Shown: positions 10,151 to 21,594 of the stretch, one piece after another
Numbering within the stretch: position 1 is the first letter of the stretch
Layout: the number at the start of each line of letters is the position of its first letter
Assembly (NCBI GenBank): GCA_025667525.1
Contig: CM046878.1
Span: 398,494,433 to 398,558,432, forward strand
Source: Glebionis coronaria
Lineage: Eukaryota > Streptophyta > Magnoliopsida > Asterales > Asteraceae
DNA: 64,000 bases
Direction: 5' to 3'
The notes under the pieces: generated by a model
What the model was told of the DNA's origin: nothing
The model's database searches: none
What the model saw: only the letters and a program-made list of their open reading frames with translations
Made by a program: the position numbers and the translations under genes

Positions 10151-11480
10151 GCATATCATGTCGAAGCTCGGTTCTAATATCATTCCCTTGCTTAGTGATA
10201 TCTTCTTTCAAGTTGATGATTTGGCTTTGCAGATTCTTAACTAGCTCTCCTTGGGTCCTCATGAAAGCTTCAACATCTTGATTAATGGGTGGTGCTTGTT
10301 GAGCGGGTGGGTGATAAGGATTAGAAGCTCGAGGTGGGTTTGGGTTGCTTCTATTATAGTTGTTGGGGTTGTGGTTTTGAGGAGAAAAACCGGGTGAAAG
10401 AAAGTTGTTAGGACGGTAACTTAGCAAGTTACGATCACCTTGAGGTCGGGCTTGATAGCTTTCCGTTGAATAGTTACCATAAGCCGCATACACGTTTTCC
10501 GGATTGTCATGAGTAGAAGGACAATCAGTGTATGAATGAGGACCCCCGCAAATCTCACAAGAAGTTGCTACAGCTTTAACTTGTTGTTGTTGATTTGTAG
10601 CCAAGAGTTTCATGTTTTTGCTCATTACGACCATTGTGCGGGTCAATTCGGTGATATCAAGGTTTGAAGAAGTAGAAGAAACATTGACTCTCAGGTTATT
10701 CCTTGAAGATGCGGATGAATCCCAATTTTTGTGATGAGTAGTCATGTTCTCGATAAGCTCTCTACACTCCTCATGTCTTCTTTTCATAAATGTGCCACCG
10801 GCGGCTGCATTAATCGTATCACGATCACGAAAAGTTAAACCATTGTAGAAAGTATCAATTAAGGTAACGGGGAGCATGTTGTGGTTTGGACATCGATCGA
10901 TCAAAACATTATATCCTTCCCAAACATCAAAAAGTGATTCATCAGGTTCTTGTGTAAATCCACTAATTTGATTTCGAAGGCTCGTGACCATGGATGGTGG
11001 AAAGTAGCGCGACCAAAAGCGTTGAGTCATCTCATCCCAAGTATGAATTGAATTCTTCGGAAGACGATCAAACCATTTTTCGGCATGGTGGGATAAGGTG
11101 TGTGGAAATAGGTGAAGGAGAAGAAAATCCATAGTAACACCGGGAAACTTCATGGTTTGAGTAACGGTAATGAATTTGTCGAGGTGTTTGTTGGCATCAT
11201 CATCTGGTAATCCGCGAAATGGACAAGTGTTTTGAACTTGTTGGATCATGTGATGCTTCAACGAAAACTCTAGAGTCGTGATTTGCATCGGCGCAATCGG
11301 TCCTCCTCGTCCATTCATCGTAGGTTGACACAACTCCTCCATTATTCGAAGGTCGGTTGGGGGAACATTGTTGTTGTTATTCATGTTGGGGTGGGGTGGA
11401 TTATTGTTGTTGTGCACGCCAGCCATATCTAAATCTTCACGAGTCTCGGGCTCTGTATAAGATGAAGATCTAGTACGCAT
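10119..11480 (-). CDS. Element A Gag (453 aa)
   Basis: A capsid-nucleocapsid protein of Athila type. Residues 1-50 are Asn-rich. About 80-250 is the retrotransposon Gag core (KWFDRLP, WDEMTQRFWSRYFPP). Residues 308-320 are CEICGGPHSYTDC, a CX2CX3HX4C knuckle. An Asn/Pro-rich tail and a short coiled-coil-like end follow. The N-terminal half is clearly different from the Gag of B, C and F, whereas the knuckle and tail resemble C, so the protein looks mosaic. The frame ends by a shift into the linker. The ATG lies about 260 bases after the primer site. It would assemble particles in the cytoplasm. Confidence 0.85.
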   Translation of the reverse strand: MRTRSSSYTEPETREDLDMAGVHNNNNPPHPNMNNNNNVPPTDLRIMEELCQPTMNGRGGPIAPMQITTLEFSLKHHMIQQVQNTCPFRGLPDDDANKHLDKFITVTQTMKFPGVTMDFLLLHLFPHTLSHHAEKWFDRLPKNSIHTWDEMTQRFWSRYFPPSMVTSLRNQISGFTQEPDESLFDVWEGYNVLIDRCPNHNMLPVTLIDTFYNGLTFRDRDTINAAAGGTFMKRRHEECRELIENMTTHHKNWDSSASSRNNLRVNVSSTSSNLDITELTRTMVVMSKNMKLLATNQQQQVKAVATSCEICGGPHSYTDCPSTHDNPENVYAAYGNYSTESYQARPQGDRNLLSYRPNNFLSPGFSPQNHNPNNYNRSNPNPPRASNPYHPPAQQAPPINQDVEAFMRTQGELVKNLQSQIINLKEDITKQGNDIRTELRHDMQPLLAIKQMI

Positions 11481-11723
11481 ACACCTGCAAAAGCAAAAGA
11501 AAAAGATACCAAAGAAATAGAGAATATATATGTAGGTGTAAAAATAAAAATAAAAATCTTTTTGGGTTTTTGAAAATTTTTAATTTTATGGATTTTTAAC
11601 AATTTTTAATTTTTATGGATTTTTTTTTTTGAAAATTTTTGAGCAAGAAAAATAACGTTCACGAGTGAACGGTTCCCAAAATTCAACGCGTCTCTCACAG
11701 AAAACCGTTAATCTTCACGAGAA

Positions 11724-11741
11724 GAGCCGGCAACGGCGCCA
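11724..11741 (-). other. Primer-binding site of A (tRNA-Asp type)
   Basis: The minus strand reads TGGCGCCGTTGCCGGCTC, one base after the LTR end TATTAA. TGGCGCCGTTGCCGG is complementary to the 3' end of plant tRNA-Asp, the usual Athila primer. Confidence 0.85.
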
Positions 11742-11742
11742 T

Positions 11743-13395
11743 TTAATACAATAGATTTTGTATGTAAAAAGTTATCGCCCGATCTCTTCGAATTGATTAC
11801 TGGTTTAAGTGCGACTCAGTCGTCTTTTGGTGGGAAACAATAATAGATATGTCGTTGTAGTAAAATAAATGTGCAAAAGGTTAAAGTAAATGACGGTAAT
11901 TTAAAACTAAAACTAATTAAAAAGTAAATGGTGCAAATTAAAACTCTTAAAAGTAAATTAATTAAATGACAAAAAGTTAAAGCTCGATAAAAAGTAAATT
12001 AGACAATGTAATAAAAATGAAAATTTGAAAACTTAAAACAATGCAAACTTAAAAATTAAACTAAGACAAAATACTAAACAAAACCTACCGTCGGAATACA
12101 CTCCATCGGAATCCCATCGGAATCCGATCGGAATGTATGCTTACCTCCCCAATCGGAATATGGTCGTAATGAGACCTATCGGAATATCAAACCTTAGAAC
12201 GATCGAAATGATGATCGGAATGACAGTCCTATCGAAAACACCTCCGTCGGAATGATTGCTTACCTCTCCTATCGGAATCCTGGTCGGAATGAAGACCTAT
12301 CGGAATGATGGAAATCAAGGCTAATCGGAATGTCCAATAAACACCCTCGTCGGAATGATGATCGGAATCCCAATCAGAATCACAAACCCTTTTCCGATCC
12401 AGCAATAGGAATGTTGGTCGGAATAAAACCCTTTCCGATGGGTGGTGATCGGAATAACAGTAGGAAATCGTAATAAGCAAGATCAAATAAGCTATCAACC
12501 AAATAAGCACTCAACTAAAAATTTAACTAAAAAACGTATAACAAAAAGCTAATAAGCTAAAATTTAAAAACTTTTAAAAACACTAAATGATAAAGATATT
12601 TAAAAACGACTTTTTAATAAAAATAACTTTTATAAGCACTTAAGTAAATTGAAGAAAAACACAAATAAGCTATAAAATCAATAATCCAAAACAATCAAAA
12701 ACATAAAAACATAACACTTAATCATAAAAATAAGCAAATAAACATAAAGATTAAGAAAAGAAAGAAAGGTAGAATGAGAGATTAAAAATAAGAATTTGAT
12801 TAAAAGAAAAGATTCAAAAACAAAATTAAACTTACTTGAAATTAAAGGCAAGAAATTAAAGGTGCAATTAAGTAAATGACAATAAGAAAATGCAAGTAAT
12901 TAAAGGTGGAAGAACTATGTGTCAAATAGCCAACACCTCCTAATGTGACATTAGGGGGGTATTTATAGGAGATTAGGGAGGTTAGCATGTGTTGGAAGCT
13001 TCCTTCTTTCTTTCTTTCTCGTCTTTTCGTCTTCTAAATTCTTTGACTTTTTCGACTTTGTATCGGGATTAATTAAACTCGTCTTGTAATTTCTTCATTA
13101 ATTAGACTTAAGTTCTTCGGCTTTATTAAATTTCCGTCTTTAGACTTTTTCTTCGATAAATCTTCAGAATAGGCCTTGGACTTCCGTTCTTTTTGCACTC
13201 TTGATCTTTTGACTTCGTCTTTTGTCTTTTTCTTCGATAAAAGCCCGTGAAAGCCCATGTTTCTTCCCTTTTCACATTTTGATCCTAAATCACAACAAAA
13301 ACATAAACCACCCATAATTCCGACATTTACGAAATAAAATACATGTTTTGGCTTGGTTATTATTATAATTAAGTGGTAAAAGGATAAGTGATTTC
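11743..13395 (-). repeat. Element A 5' LTR
   Basis: A 1653-bp copy of 3695-5356. It contains TATA at 12960-12967 with the adjoining inverted repeat, the U3 frame at 13073-13315 and the TCGGAAT block at about 12085-12460. It begins GAAATCACTTATCC against S, so about 11 bases of the canonical start are missing, yet AATGA follows directly. Confidence 0.85.
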
Positions 13396-13899
13396 AATGA
13401 TCCAAACTAGTAATGGGTTAAAATCATTTTAGGTGAATAATGAAATTAGGTACCCTAGTTTAGGAAAGTGCAGGTTATTGCCAAAAATTTATCAAAGTTT
13501 TACACAGATTAAGGAAAACAGTGTAAAGTAGATATTCTGTCAAAACAGGGACAGGCGGTTCCTTATGTAGGTCCGTGTTTCTTTATCGCTAAGGAACCAC
13601 GGGTTCGATATGGAACCGCGTCCAGTGTTGTTCAAAAGTACACTTCCTAAAACTTTTGTTAGCCTAGATTTCACACAAGTAAATAGCAAGCCAAAGTTAA
13701 CTATAAATCAAAATCTAGGAAGCTAACAAACACATAATAAGCACAAAGCTATGTAAATCGCAAGATCGACTACATAGTTAATTAAGGATTAGAATAGTTA
13801 GTAATCCAAACAGGTAGTATTAGTTAATACACACAAAGAAAAATTCAACACCATAAAAAATGTCCAACAACATATTCAATATGAATCCAATCCATGTCA

Positions 13900-15120
13900 T
13901 CATCTCTTCTTCTTGCCAAGTCCTTTGATCAATTTCCCCAAGTACTTGAATCCACCTCTTGACTCAACTCGATGATCATGTAACTCACCTTGTGTTCTAA
14001 GATTTGACCGATATACATCCTCAAGACTAAGGTTCTCTGTAATTTCACTAGTAGCATGGTAAGGAGGAGGAGATAGGTCTTCTAACCCGTCCATGAATGA
14101 GTTAGTGGATGGGTGGGATTTACTCGAAGAGCCGAAATGAGCACTTGTTCCTATGTCATCACCATCACTTGTTGGCATAGAAGTGTCCTCATCGTCGGAC
14201 TCTTGTTGGTCGGATTTTCTTGAACCTCTATCACTTCTAGGCTTTCTTTCATATACCTCTTGACAGGCAACATTACCCGTTGAACCGGTTGAAAGCGAGA
14301 AAGATTGAGGTTAGGAAAGTCACGAACAACCCTTTTTAAGAGGCTAGTAAGGAGCATGGCATAAGGGAGGTTTGTTTTAGGCTTGGAGATAGCATAATTG
14401 ATCCGTCGAGCGGTAAAATATGCTAAATTGTACTTGGTTTTGGTAAATATACAAAATATCATATGCATTAAACATGCTGGAACATGATCCTGATTACCAC
14501 CAAGACAAAACACATTTTCCTAAGGATGTTGGCCCATTAAACCAAATCATCATTAAGGTCGCTTAAGAGAACCTCATGATTTCACCGAACGTTTTTTTAG
14601 AATGAAGGCTTTTTACAACGGTTCTATTACGCACTTTGGAAATGATGTCAAGGATGAAGTCAAGGTCAACTTCCAAGTTGTCATTTGGAGGACAATCGTT
14701 GGACTCAAGGAGAGCTTCAAGATTCCATTTATCTGTGAACCGACAAGTGCCCTCAAATGGGACACCAAGAAATTGACCAAAGGCCTCGAGAGAGTAATGA
14801 ATGAGTTGACCATTTAAGATGAACCTAACAAATATTCTACCATTTTCCATAATGAGAGAATAATTGCTAAAGAACTCCAAGAGGAATTGGGGGTAAATGT
14901 CTTCTTCTGTGTATAACAAACAATCAAACCCAATTTGTTTAAACATAGACTTTATGTAAGTATAATTCCTAATGTCCTCTTGGACAACTCTACCCTCATG
15001 GAAACAACGAGTTTGAAGGGAACGATAGGTGTTGGCAAGTTGAGTTGAGTGACAAAAGTCGGCAAGGTTAGGCATATATTGTCTAGTGTCTTGGTGATCT
15101 TTTTGATATTTTGAAGGCAT
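13900..15120 (-). pseudogene. S element 'plant transposon protein'-like ORF, broken
   Basis: The first part (15120-14563, 185 codons, MPSKYQKDHQDTRQY start) is a globular-looking segment with NLADFCHSTQLANTYRSL and LLEFFSNYSLIMENGRIFVRF. It ends in TAA. Recognisable protein continues at 14513-14290 (HMIFCIFTKTKYNLAYFTAR), then in another frame to the acidic, Ser-rich C-terminus ending LGKLIKGLGKKKR at 13900. At least one stop and one shift (near 14290) break it. The style resembles uncharacterised 'putative plant transposon protein' domains carried by large retroelements, a judgement from memory of such proteins. The sequence TTATTGTATTTAG just before the ATG could be a splice acceptor for a subgenomic message. 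The function is unknown. Confidence 0.5.
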
Positions 15121-15761
15121 GATTTGTACCTAAATACAATAAATAAAAATATTTCTCCAATCACTTATATGAAAAAATAAAAATCAAAATTCAAAAGATG
15201 AGAATGTGTTTCATCGATAGCTTGACAAACAAAGAATTAATCATTGTCATTCTCATGTTAACAATGTACCAATTTAATCATTGATCAAAACATATGAACT
15301 ATGTAAAATCAACAATGAACTAGAACATTGGTTTTTCAAAACAAGGTTTTTAAGTAAGCATTTAACAATGCCATTACCAACTTGTTCATGGGTTCATATC
15401 AATTCCATCAATCAACCAAATTATTTACTCAAAATTCGGATTTGTTCTACAAGTGGGTTTTAGTGAAATCTTAAAAGAATATGAACCTAAGGAATCATAG
15501 TAACAATACTATGTCAACTCTTATTCCTAGTAAGGTTCTAATTCAATGTCAATTTTAAAAATCCCCAATTATGAATGTATGAACCATAGAACAAATTCGA
15601 TGAAATTGAAAGAAATATCTTACAATTAATTTATCTTGGATGATGGATGAGTGAAACCCACGAATTTGAATCAATTAATTTGAGTGATTGAAGGTTTTTG
15701 AAGCTTCAACAATGGTGGAAAAACAAAAAACCGTCGGCTATGTGTGTGAAGGAGAGAGAAG
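15121..15761 (-). other. AT-rich S sequence upstream of its extra ORF
   Basis: I see no reading frame of note and no tandem repeat. It ends at the start of a copia LTR fragment on the other strand. Confidence 0.4.
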
Positions 15762-16015
15762 TGTTGGGAATAAAATGTGCCAAGACACTTAGACGCTGAC
15801 AAGAGTTATTTGGACGCTGATAAGAAGAAATCAAGCGCTGACAGATCAAGCATGGACAAGAAGTATCCAAGCGCTGACAAGAAGAAGTCCAAGCATTGAT
15901 AGGAAAACTTAGTCAACACGTTTGTTATTTGAAGAAAAGATATACTCAAATATTGTATTTTCTATATTTATCTTTTCCTAAAATAGTTGATAGGTTATCC
16001 ATTGTGCACGACTCC
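15762..16015 (+). mobile_element. Truncated copia LTR, same family as the element at 45584
   Basis: It begins TGTTGGGAATAAAATGTG and carries repeated CGCTGACAAGA motifs, as do the LTRs at 45584-46145 and 49261-49842. It stops at GACTCC, where element B begins with TTGATAGGTG; in the intact LTR the equivalent point is GGCTCCTT just before the TATA box. So B is inserted in this LTR. The remainder of the LTR is not in the window. Confidence 0.75.
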
Positions 16016-17755
16016 TTGATAGGTGTGTAAACATCCATCCTTTTACCACTTAATTATAATAATAACCAAGCCAAAAACGTGTATTTAATGTCGTAAAAGT
16101 TAGAATTATGCGTGGTTTGTGTTTTTATTGTGTTTTAGGACCAAAAGATGAAAAAGGAAGAAAACACAGGCTTTCACGGGCTTTTATCGAAGAAAAAGAC
16201 AAAAGACGAAGTTAAAAGATCAAGAGTGCAAAAAGAACGGAAGTCCAAGGCCTATTCTGAAGATTTATCGAAGAAAAAGTCTAAAGACGAAATTTTAATA
16301 AAGTCGAAGAACCAAATCTAATAAAAAAAGAAAATTAGAAGACGAGTTCATTTCATATCGACAAATCCCGAGACAACGTCGAGAAAGACGAAGAATTTAA
16401 AAGACGAAAAGACGAGAAAGAGATAAGAAAACAACACTCCTTCCATCTCCTCCTATAAATACCATCCTTATGTCATTAGGAAATGGTGTTAGATAATTTA
16501 GTTAGTTTATTTTATGCATTAGGAGTAGGTAAGTACTTTCTCTCTCTAGTTTTAATTTCTCTCTCTAAATTTTCTTTCAAGTTTTGCTTAAATCTTTCAT
16601 CTTTAAATCTTGAAATCGTTAATCTTTAATCTTTGTCTTTAATTTCAAGCTTATTAATCATCTCATTCTACCTTTCTTATTTGTTTAATCTTTATCTTTT
16701 TCATCATCTTTGTTCGTGTTGATTTTGTGTTCTTATTCTTCATCCATTTCGTCATTATTTTTACATAAAGTTCTTAGCTTTTTACGTTTCTTGATTCGTG
16801 TTTGAAGTTTTTTACAAGTTTTATCATTTATCTAGAATTCTTAGTTAGCTTATTGGTGTTTTCTTTGGCTTATTAACCTTGAAAAGTTGCAAAAATAGTG
16901 CTTAATTTCGTCCATTTTAAAGATCCACTTTTTTAGGAAACGTTGTTTCAATTTCGCAATATTTGAATATTGCGAAATTGTGTCCTTCTTCGTGCTTTGC
17001 TAAATTGAATCTTTCTTAAGCATTTCAGAATCGAAACCTCAGTAACATTGCGGAATTAATTCTGTTTACATTATTGCGGAATCATTCCTTATGCATTGCG
17101 GAATTGAGCAAATTCTGGGATTGCGGAATTGTAACAAGGCATTGCGGAATCTTTCATTTATGTATTGCGGAATTATGTACATTTTGCCATATTGTGGAAT
17201 TAATTAATCTGAAATATTGTGGAATTGTTGCTCTTGCCATATTGCGGAATTGTTCTTTTCTAGTTATTGCAAAATTGTTCCATTTCGTGTATTGCGGAAT
17301 TATGGCATTTCAACATTGCGGAATTATTACTTGTCTTTGCGGAATTATATCAATTTTGGTATTGCGAATTTGAATCATTTTTATCCCAATTTAATTTTCA
17401 AATTTATTTTTCCCGCCAATTTCTTACGACTTATTTTAGTATTTTGTTTCATTTTACTTAGTGTTATTTTTAAAATAGTGTTGTCTTATTTTAATTTTAA
17501 AATTTCGTCATTTACTTTTAAAGTTTTAATATTTCGTCATTTATCTTTAAGTCTTAAGTTTTAGTCTAAATTTTAAAGCTTTAATTTTTACTTTATTTTT
17601 ATCTTTATTCAACGACATTTCTTCTTTTATTTTAAAATAGATAATCATTTAATTTTCCTTTCACCAAGAACAACTGAGTCACACTTTTAATCCTTTTTCA
17701 ATTCTAATCGAGACGAGACGATAACTTTTTCATATAAGGAAAAGCCTTGTATTAA
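16016..17755 (+). repeat. Element B 5' LTR
   Basis: It starts TTGATAGGTG and ends TATTAA at 17750-17755. TATA (TATAAATA) is at 16454-16461, followed by an imperfect hairpin. A U3 Lys-rich frame starts near 16149. About 16955-17365 is filled with ATTGCGGAATT motifs. Confidence 0.8.
16955..17365 (+). repeat. ATTGCGGAATT motif block in the B LTR
   Basis: More than ten copies of ATTGCGGAAT at irregular spacing of about 20-30 bases, separated by unrelated AT-rich sequence. The apparent reading frames here (CGIVT, IAELF) come from the motif. Confidence 0.8.
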
Positions 17756-17756
17756 A

Positions 17757-17774
17757 TGGCGCCGCTGCCGGCTC
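17757..17774 (+). other. Primer-binding site of B (tRNA-Asp type)
   Basis: TGGCGCCGCTGCCGGCTC, one base after the LTR end. It differs from the site of A by one base in the first fifteen. Confidence 0.85.
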
Positions 17775-18019
17775 TTTTTGTTTAGATTAACGGTTTTTTG
17801 TGAGAGATGTGTTGGATTTTGGGATCTGTTCATCTTTGAACGTTATTTTTCGTGTAAAAAAAATTTTAATCCATAAAAATTAAAATTTTCAAAAATCCAA
17901 AAACATTTAAAAAACACATAAAAATCATTTCTTTTTCAAAGTTTTGCACCAAAAATATTTTCTATTCACGTTAACTTTATTTCTTATATTTCTTTGTTAT
18001 TCTTTTCTTTTGTAGGTGT

Positions 18020-19200
18020 ATGCGTACTCGTTCACGCAAAAGGAAATCCATTCAAGCTGCTACTATTGATCCTCATGTTGTAGAGCCTCCCGTTCTCAAC
18101 ACAATGGAGAACCGTCCAATGATCGAGCTCTTGCAATCATACGTCGAAGGCAACGATGATGCGATTGTGGTGCTGGCTATTGACGCCAACAACTTCGAGC
18201 TCAAGTCCGGTTTCATTCAAATGGTTTCCGCAACACCTTTCTTAGGTCGCACTCATGATGATCCACACGATCACATTAAAAGGTTCGCACACTTATCCAA
18301 TATTGTTAAATACAATGGGGTTTCACAAGAGGCAATTCGTTTGCTCCTCTTTCCTTTCTCCCTCGAGGGACAAGACCGGACTTGGCTTGATAAGAACCAC
18401 CCCAGAGTATTATCACATGGACGGACCTTGAGACCAAGTTTATCAATTACTTTTTCCCACCCTCACATACTACCGCTTTGCGGAATGACATTATCAACTT
18501 CGAACAAAAGTACGGTGAGACATTTAGTGAATCTTGGGATCGTTTTAAGGAACTTTTAAGAAAGTGTCGACAACACGGTTTTACAAAGGTACATCAAATT
18601 AATACTTTTTATAATCGATTAACTTTGAGTGACGAAGATTCACTAAAAAGTGCCTCGGGGGGTAATATTCTTGTCAAAACTATGAATGAGGCTTGGGCAA
18701 TTATTGAGAACAAAGCCAAAGTCCAAACCAAGAGTGTTAGGACTATAATGGCTAGTGCCAGTGAGAGTGAGTTGACCAATCATCTTAAGGAACTTACTTC
18801 AGCTGTAAAACAACTTGTTTTAAGAGATCAACCTCCTAATCAACATGCCCATGCTCTCAATATTACTTGCGAAACTTGTGGTGGACCACACTCTTATGCT
18901 AATTGTGATAAAGCTTATGATCAACCTCACGGGTAAGTGTATGCTTACAACAACACCGAGAGATTTCATTTCAAGCCTAATGTCGATGTTAATCACTTGT
19001 CTTACAACTCGACAAATTACTTGGCTCCACCCGGTTTTCAACAAAGACCTCACCCACCCACCCATAACAACCAAGGGCCACCAAGAGAAAATGTTCAACA
19101 AAATGCAAATGTGAGGGGCTACAATGCAAACCAAGGCAATTATCAAATGCCAAATCAAGGCTTTCAAAACCAAGGTTTCAATCCTCAAGGTTTTTAACCA
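18020..19200 (+). pseudogene. Element B gag, frame-broken
   Basis: MRTRSRKRKS start, then the Gag core (MENRPMIELLQS, DHIKRFAHLSNIV, LLLFPFSLEGQ). A shift near 18390 moves it to the frame at 18478-18936 (INFEQKYGETFSESWDRFKELL), which reaches the knuckle CETCGGPHSYANC. A TAA at 18934-18936 follows PHG, and Asn/Gln-rich Gag sequence continues to another stop near 19195. F carries the same TAA in the same place, embedded in GGTAAGT. The product cannot be made whole from this copy. Confidence 0.8.
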
Positions 19201-19260
19201 TATAACCAATACCCAAACCAAGGTTTTCAACAACAAGGGTTCAATTTACCTCATCTGTAC

Positions 19261-19875
19261 ATGGACTTGATTCTACAAAAAATAACCGATCATGAGAAAA
19301 CCATGAAGGAAATACAAGAGTCCATGGATAGGAAATTCGTTCAAATGTTTCAAACCCTTCGTCCCCAAGGTGCTCTTCCTTCTACAACCGAAACAAACCC
19401 TAGAGCTAATATGAGTGCTATTACTACACGCAGTGGAGCAACTCTAGTAGGACCATCTATCACTCCCCATGTTACTCCATCTACACCTCTTCCACCTCCA
19501 TTTATCCCTCCTACTTCCATACCTAGTACTAGTTCTCCATTACCGTCTCCACCTCTCACGGAAGAAGTCCCAAAGAAAAACCCTTCACCAACCCCACCTG
19601 CCACCTCTAAACCTTCTACTTCTCAACCTTCAACATCTCAACCTTCACCTTCTACACCTACACCACCTAAACCCAATATTCCTTATCCTTCAAGGTTAGA
19701 CAAGTGAAAGTTGCTCACTAAAGAGGATTCTCAAGTTACTTCTTTTTTTAAGACGATCTCCCAAATGAATTTCAACATTAGCCTTGTTGAAGCACTTGTC
19801 CAAATGCCAAAATTTGTCAAAGCATTCAAGGAATTGCTTAATAAGAAGGAACATATGGCTGAGTTTGTCAACACA
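19261..19875 (+). pseudogene. Element B gag-pro linker and start of the protease segment
   Basis: A Pro/Ser/Thr-rich linker with PSTSQPSTSQPSP, then TGA at about 19705 where F has TGC (Cys), then KLLTKED...LVEALVQMPKF up to AEFVNT. The frame stops matching relatives at 19875, before the protease active site. Confidence 0.7.
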
Positions 19876-19919
19876 TGATGAGGTATATTATAGTTATATT
19901 CGCCTAAGGAAAAGGGATA
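19876..19919. other. Junction between B and C
   Basis: 44 bases that match neither B nor the C LTR. The last part (CTAAGGAAAAGGGATA) is purine-rich and looks a little like a polypurine tract, so the LTR that follows might have served as a 3' LTR of B, but its sequence is of the C/D/E type. Confidence 0.4.
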
Positions 19920-20369
19920 TTAATAAGTGTGAAAACACTTATCCTTTTAGCACTTATTTCCAATAATAACAAGGCCAAAACGTAAATTTTATGTCGTAAA
20001 AGTCAGAATTATGCGTGGTTTTTGTTTTTATTGTGTTTCAGGATAAAAATATGAAAAAGGAAGAAAGCACGGGCTATCACGGGCTTTTATCGAAGGAAAC
20101 GAGAAAAGACGAAGTCAAAAGATCAAGAGTGTAAAAACAACGGAAGTCCAAGGCCTATTCTGAAGATTTATCGAAGAAAAAGTTTAAAGACGGAAGTTTA
20201 ATGAAGTTTAAGAACTCAAGTCTAATAGAAGAAGAAAATTATAAGACAAGTTCAATTTATATCGACAAATCCCGAGACGACGTCGAGAAAGACAAAGACT
20301 TTAAATCGAGTCGAGACGAGAAGAAAGAAAAAGGAAGCAACACATGCACCTCCCCACCTCCTATATATA

Positions 20370-20394
20370 CCCTCCTAATGTGTCATTAGGAGGG
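20370..20394 (+). promoter_or_regulatory. Inverted repeat next to the TATA box of the C LTR
   Basis: CCCTCCTAATG, three-base loop TGT, CATTAGGAGGG. It starts at the end of the TATA box, so it should lie at or just before the transcript start. The same structure is at 39014-39038 and 51053-51077. Confidence 0.7.
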
Positions 20395-20899
20395 TGTTAG
20401 ATAGCTAGTTCATTTTCTTTTTGTAGTTTTAATTTTTAGAGAGGGAAAGTGTTTAACTTTCTCTCACTAGAACTTTATCTTTTATCTTCCTTTCTTGTTT
20501 TAATCTAATCTTTACTTTTAAAAGCTTAATCTTGTTTAAATCTTAATCTTCTTCTACCTTTCTTTATTTTGTTTGTCTTTGATTCGTGATAATCTTTTAT
20601 TTTGCTTCATCTTGATGTTTATGTGATTAAAAAGTTTATCTTTTTATTCATCTCTAAGATTTAATACGAATTGAACTTTGAGCTTATCATGCTTATTGGC
20701 TTATTTTGTATTTAGCTTATGTGCTTTAAAGTTTTCTTAAAGGTTTTGTCTTTTTAAAGTTTGATTTAAAAAGTTGCTTATTTAGAGTTTTGAAAGTTCT
20801 TATTTGTTCTTATTTAGTTCGTTTCATTATAGATTTGATAAACTTTTGGATTGTGCTTAATTAAAAGAAGCTTTTTGATTTAGCTTATTACGAATTTCA

Positions 20900-21298
20900 T
20901 CCCATCGGAAAGGTAAACCCTTTTCCGACTTATTACGATCACACCATCGGACTGGGGTTTTTGATTCCGACCAGTATTCTGATGCTCCCATCGGATTAGG
21001 GTTTTGGGATTCCGACGTTTTTTCCGATCTGCATTCCGACAGTGGAGTTCATTTGATATTCCAATAGGAATTAGTTTCCATTATTCCGATTGTTTACTTT
21101 TGAATACATTCCGATAGAGTGTATTCCGACAGTGTGATTCCGACAGTGTTGCTCAAAATAGTTATTCCGATACTATCCCTATTATTCCGACAGGATTTCC
21201 TTGGATATATTCCGACGAAGCATTCCGATAGTTGTATTCCGATTGTATTCTGACAGTGCTATTCCGATGGGATTCCGATCATGGACATTCCGACGGGT
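20900..21298 (+). repeat. ATTCCGAC motif block in the C LTR
   Basis: Repeated ATTCCGAC/ATTCCGAT at irregular spacing, in the same LTR position as the motif blocks of A, B, D, E and F. Confidence 0.8.
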
Positions 21299-21576
21299 TA
21301 AAGTTTTTGTTTTTACAAAGTTTTTATTTTTACAAAGATTTAAGTTTTAAATTTACTTTTTAAATTTTTAATCATCTATTTTTTAACTTGTAAGTTTTAG
21401 TTTAACTTTTAAACCTTTTTACTCAACGACATTTTCATATTTTCTTTTAGTTTAAAATAGATAATCAAACCATTTTATTTTCCACCAAGAACGACTGAGT
21501 CGCACTTTTAACTAGTAATCAATTCGAAAAGACTAGAATAACGAACTTTCATACTTGGTGAAAGCCTTATATTAAA

Positions 21577-21594
21577 TGGCGCCTCTGTCGGCTC
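21577..21594 (+). other. Primer-binding site of C (tRNA-Asp type, diverged)
   Basis: TGGCGCCTCTGTCGGCTC, one base after the LTR end. It keeps TGGCGCC but differs from A at three later positions. Confidence 0.8.

Larger units (their letters stand above)
3695..13395 (-). mobile_element. Element A: non-autonomous Athila-like Ty3/gypsy retrotransposon, inserted in S
   Basis: A 9.7-kb insertion on the minus strand with two LTRs (11743-13395 as 5', 3695-5356 as 3'), a tRNA-Asp-type primer site, a gag frame, and a protease frame with a long acidic extension, but no RT, RNase H or integrase. Flanking AATGA duplications support a single insertion. It is the least damaged of the gag-pro-only elements here: two long frames (453 and 501 codons) survive. 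Its 3' side is odd, carrying a second copy of host S sequence between a stub of LTR start and the LTR (5357-6127). In trans it would need polymerase and integrase from relatives such as C or E. Confidence 0.85.
13396..15761 (-). mobile_element. Upstream part of copia element S
   Basis: The continuation of S beyond inserted element A. It includes the frame at 13900-15120, a spacer with the CGGTTCC cluster at 13555-13625 and an upstream AT-rich part. No copia RT or integrase lies within the window; any S pol would have been further upstream, beyond the fragment at 15762. Confidence 0.55.
16016..19919 (+). mobile_element. Element B: Athila-like, 5' LTR, gag and part of pro only
   Basis: 5' LTR, primer site, broken gag and the start of the protease frame, ending at about 19875 inside AEFVNT. 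Then 44 unmatched bases lead to the LTR of C. It is most like F in gag, linker and LTR start (TTGATAGGTG). The 3' half is absent. Confidence 0.75.
19920..21575 (+). repeat. Element C 5' LTR
   Basis: It starts TTAATAAGTGTGAAAACAC and ends TATTAA (21570-21575). TATATATA at 20362-20369 is followed by a perfect 11-bp hairpin at 20370-20394. A Lys-rich U3 frame is interrupted by a stop. The ATTCCGAC block covers about 20900-21298. Confidence 0.85.

Noticed and set aside
17074..17564. Reading frames of 64-115 codons in the B LTR
   Set aside because: They arise from ATTGCGGAATT repeats (repeated CGIV, IAEL) and have no counterpart in related LTRs.
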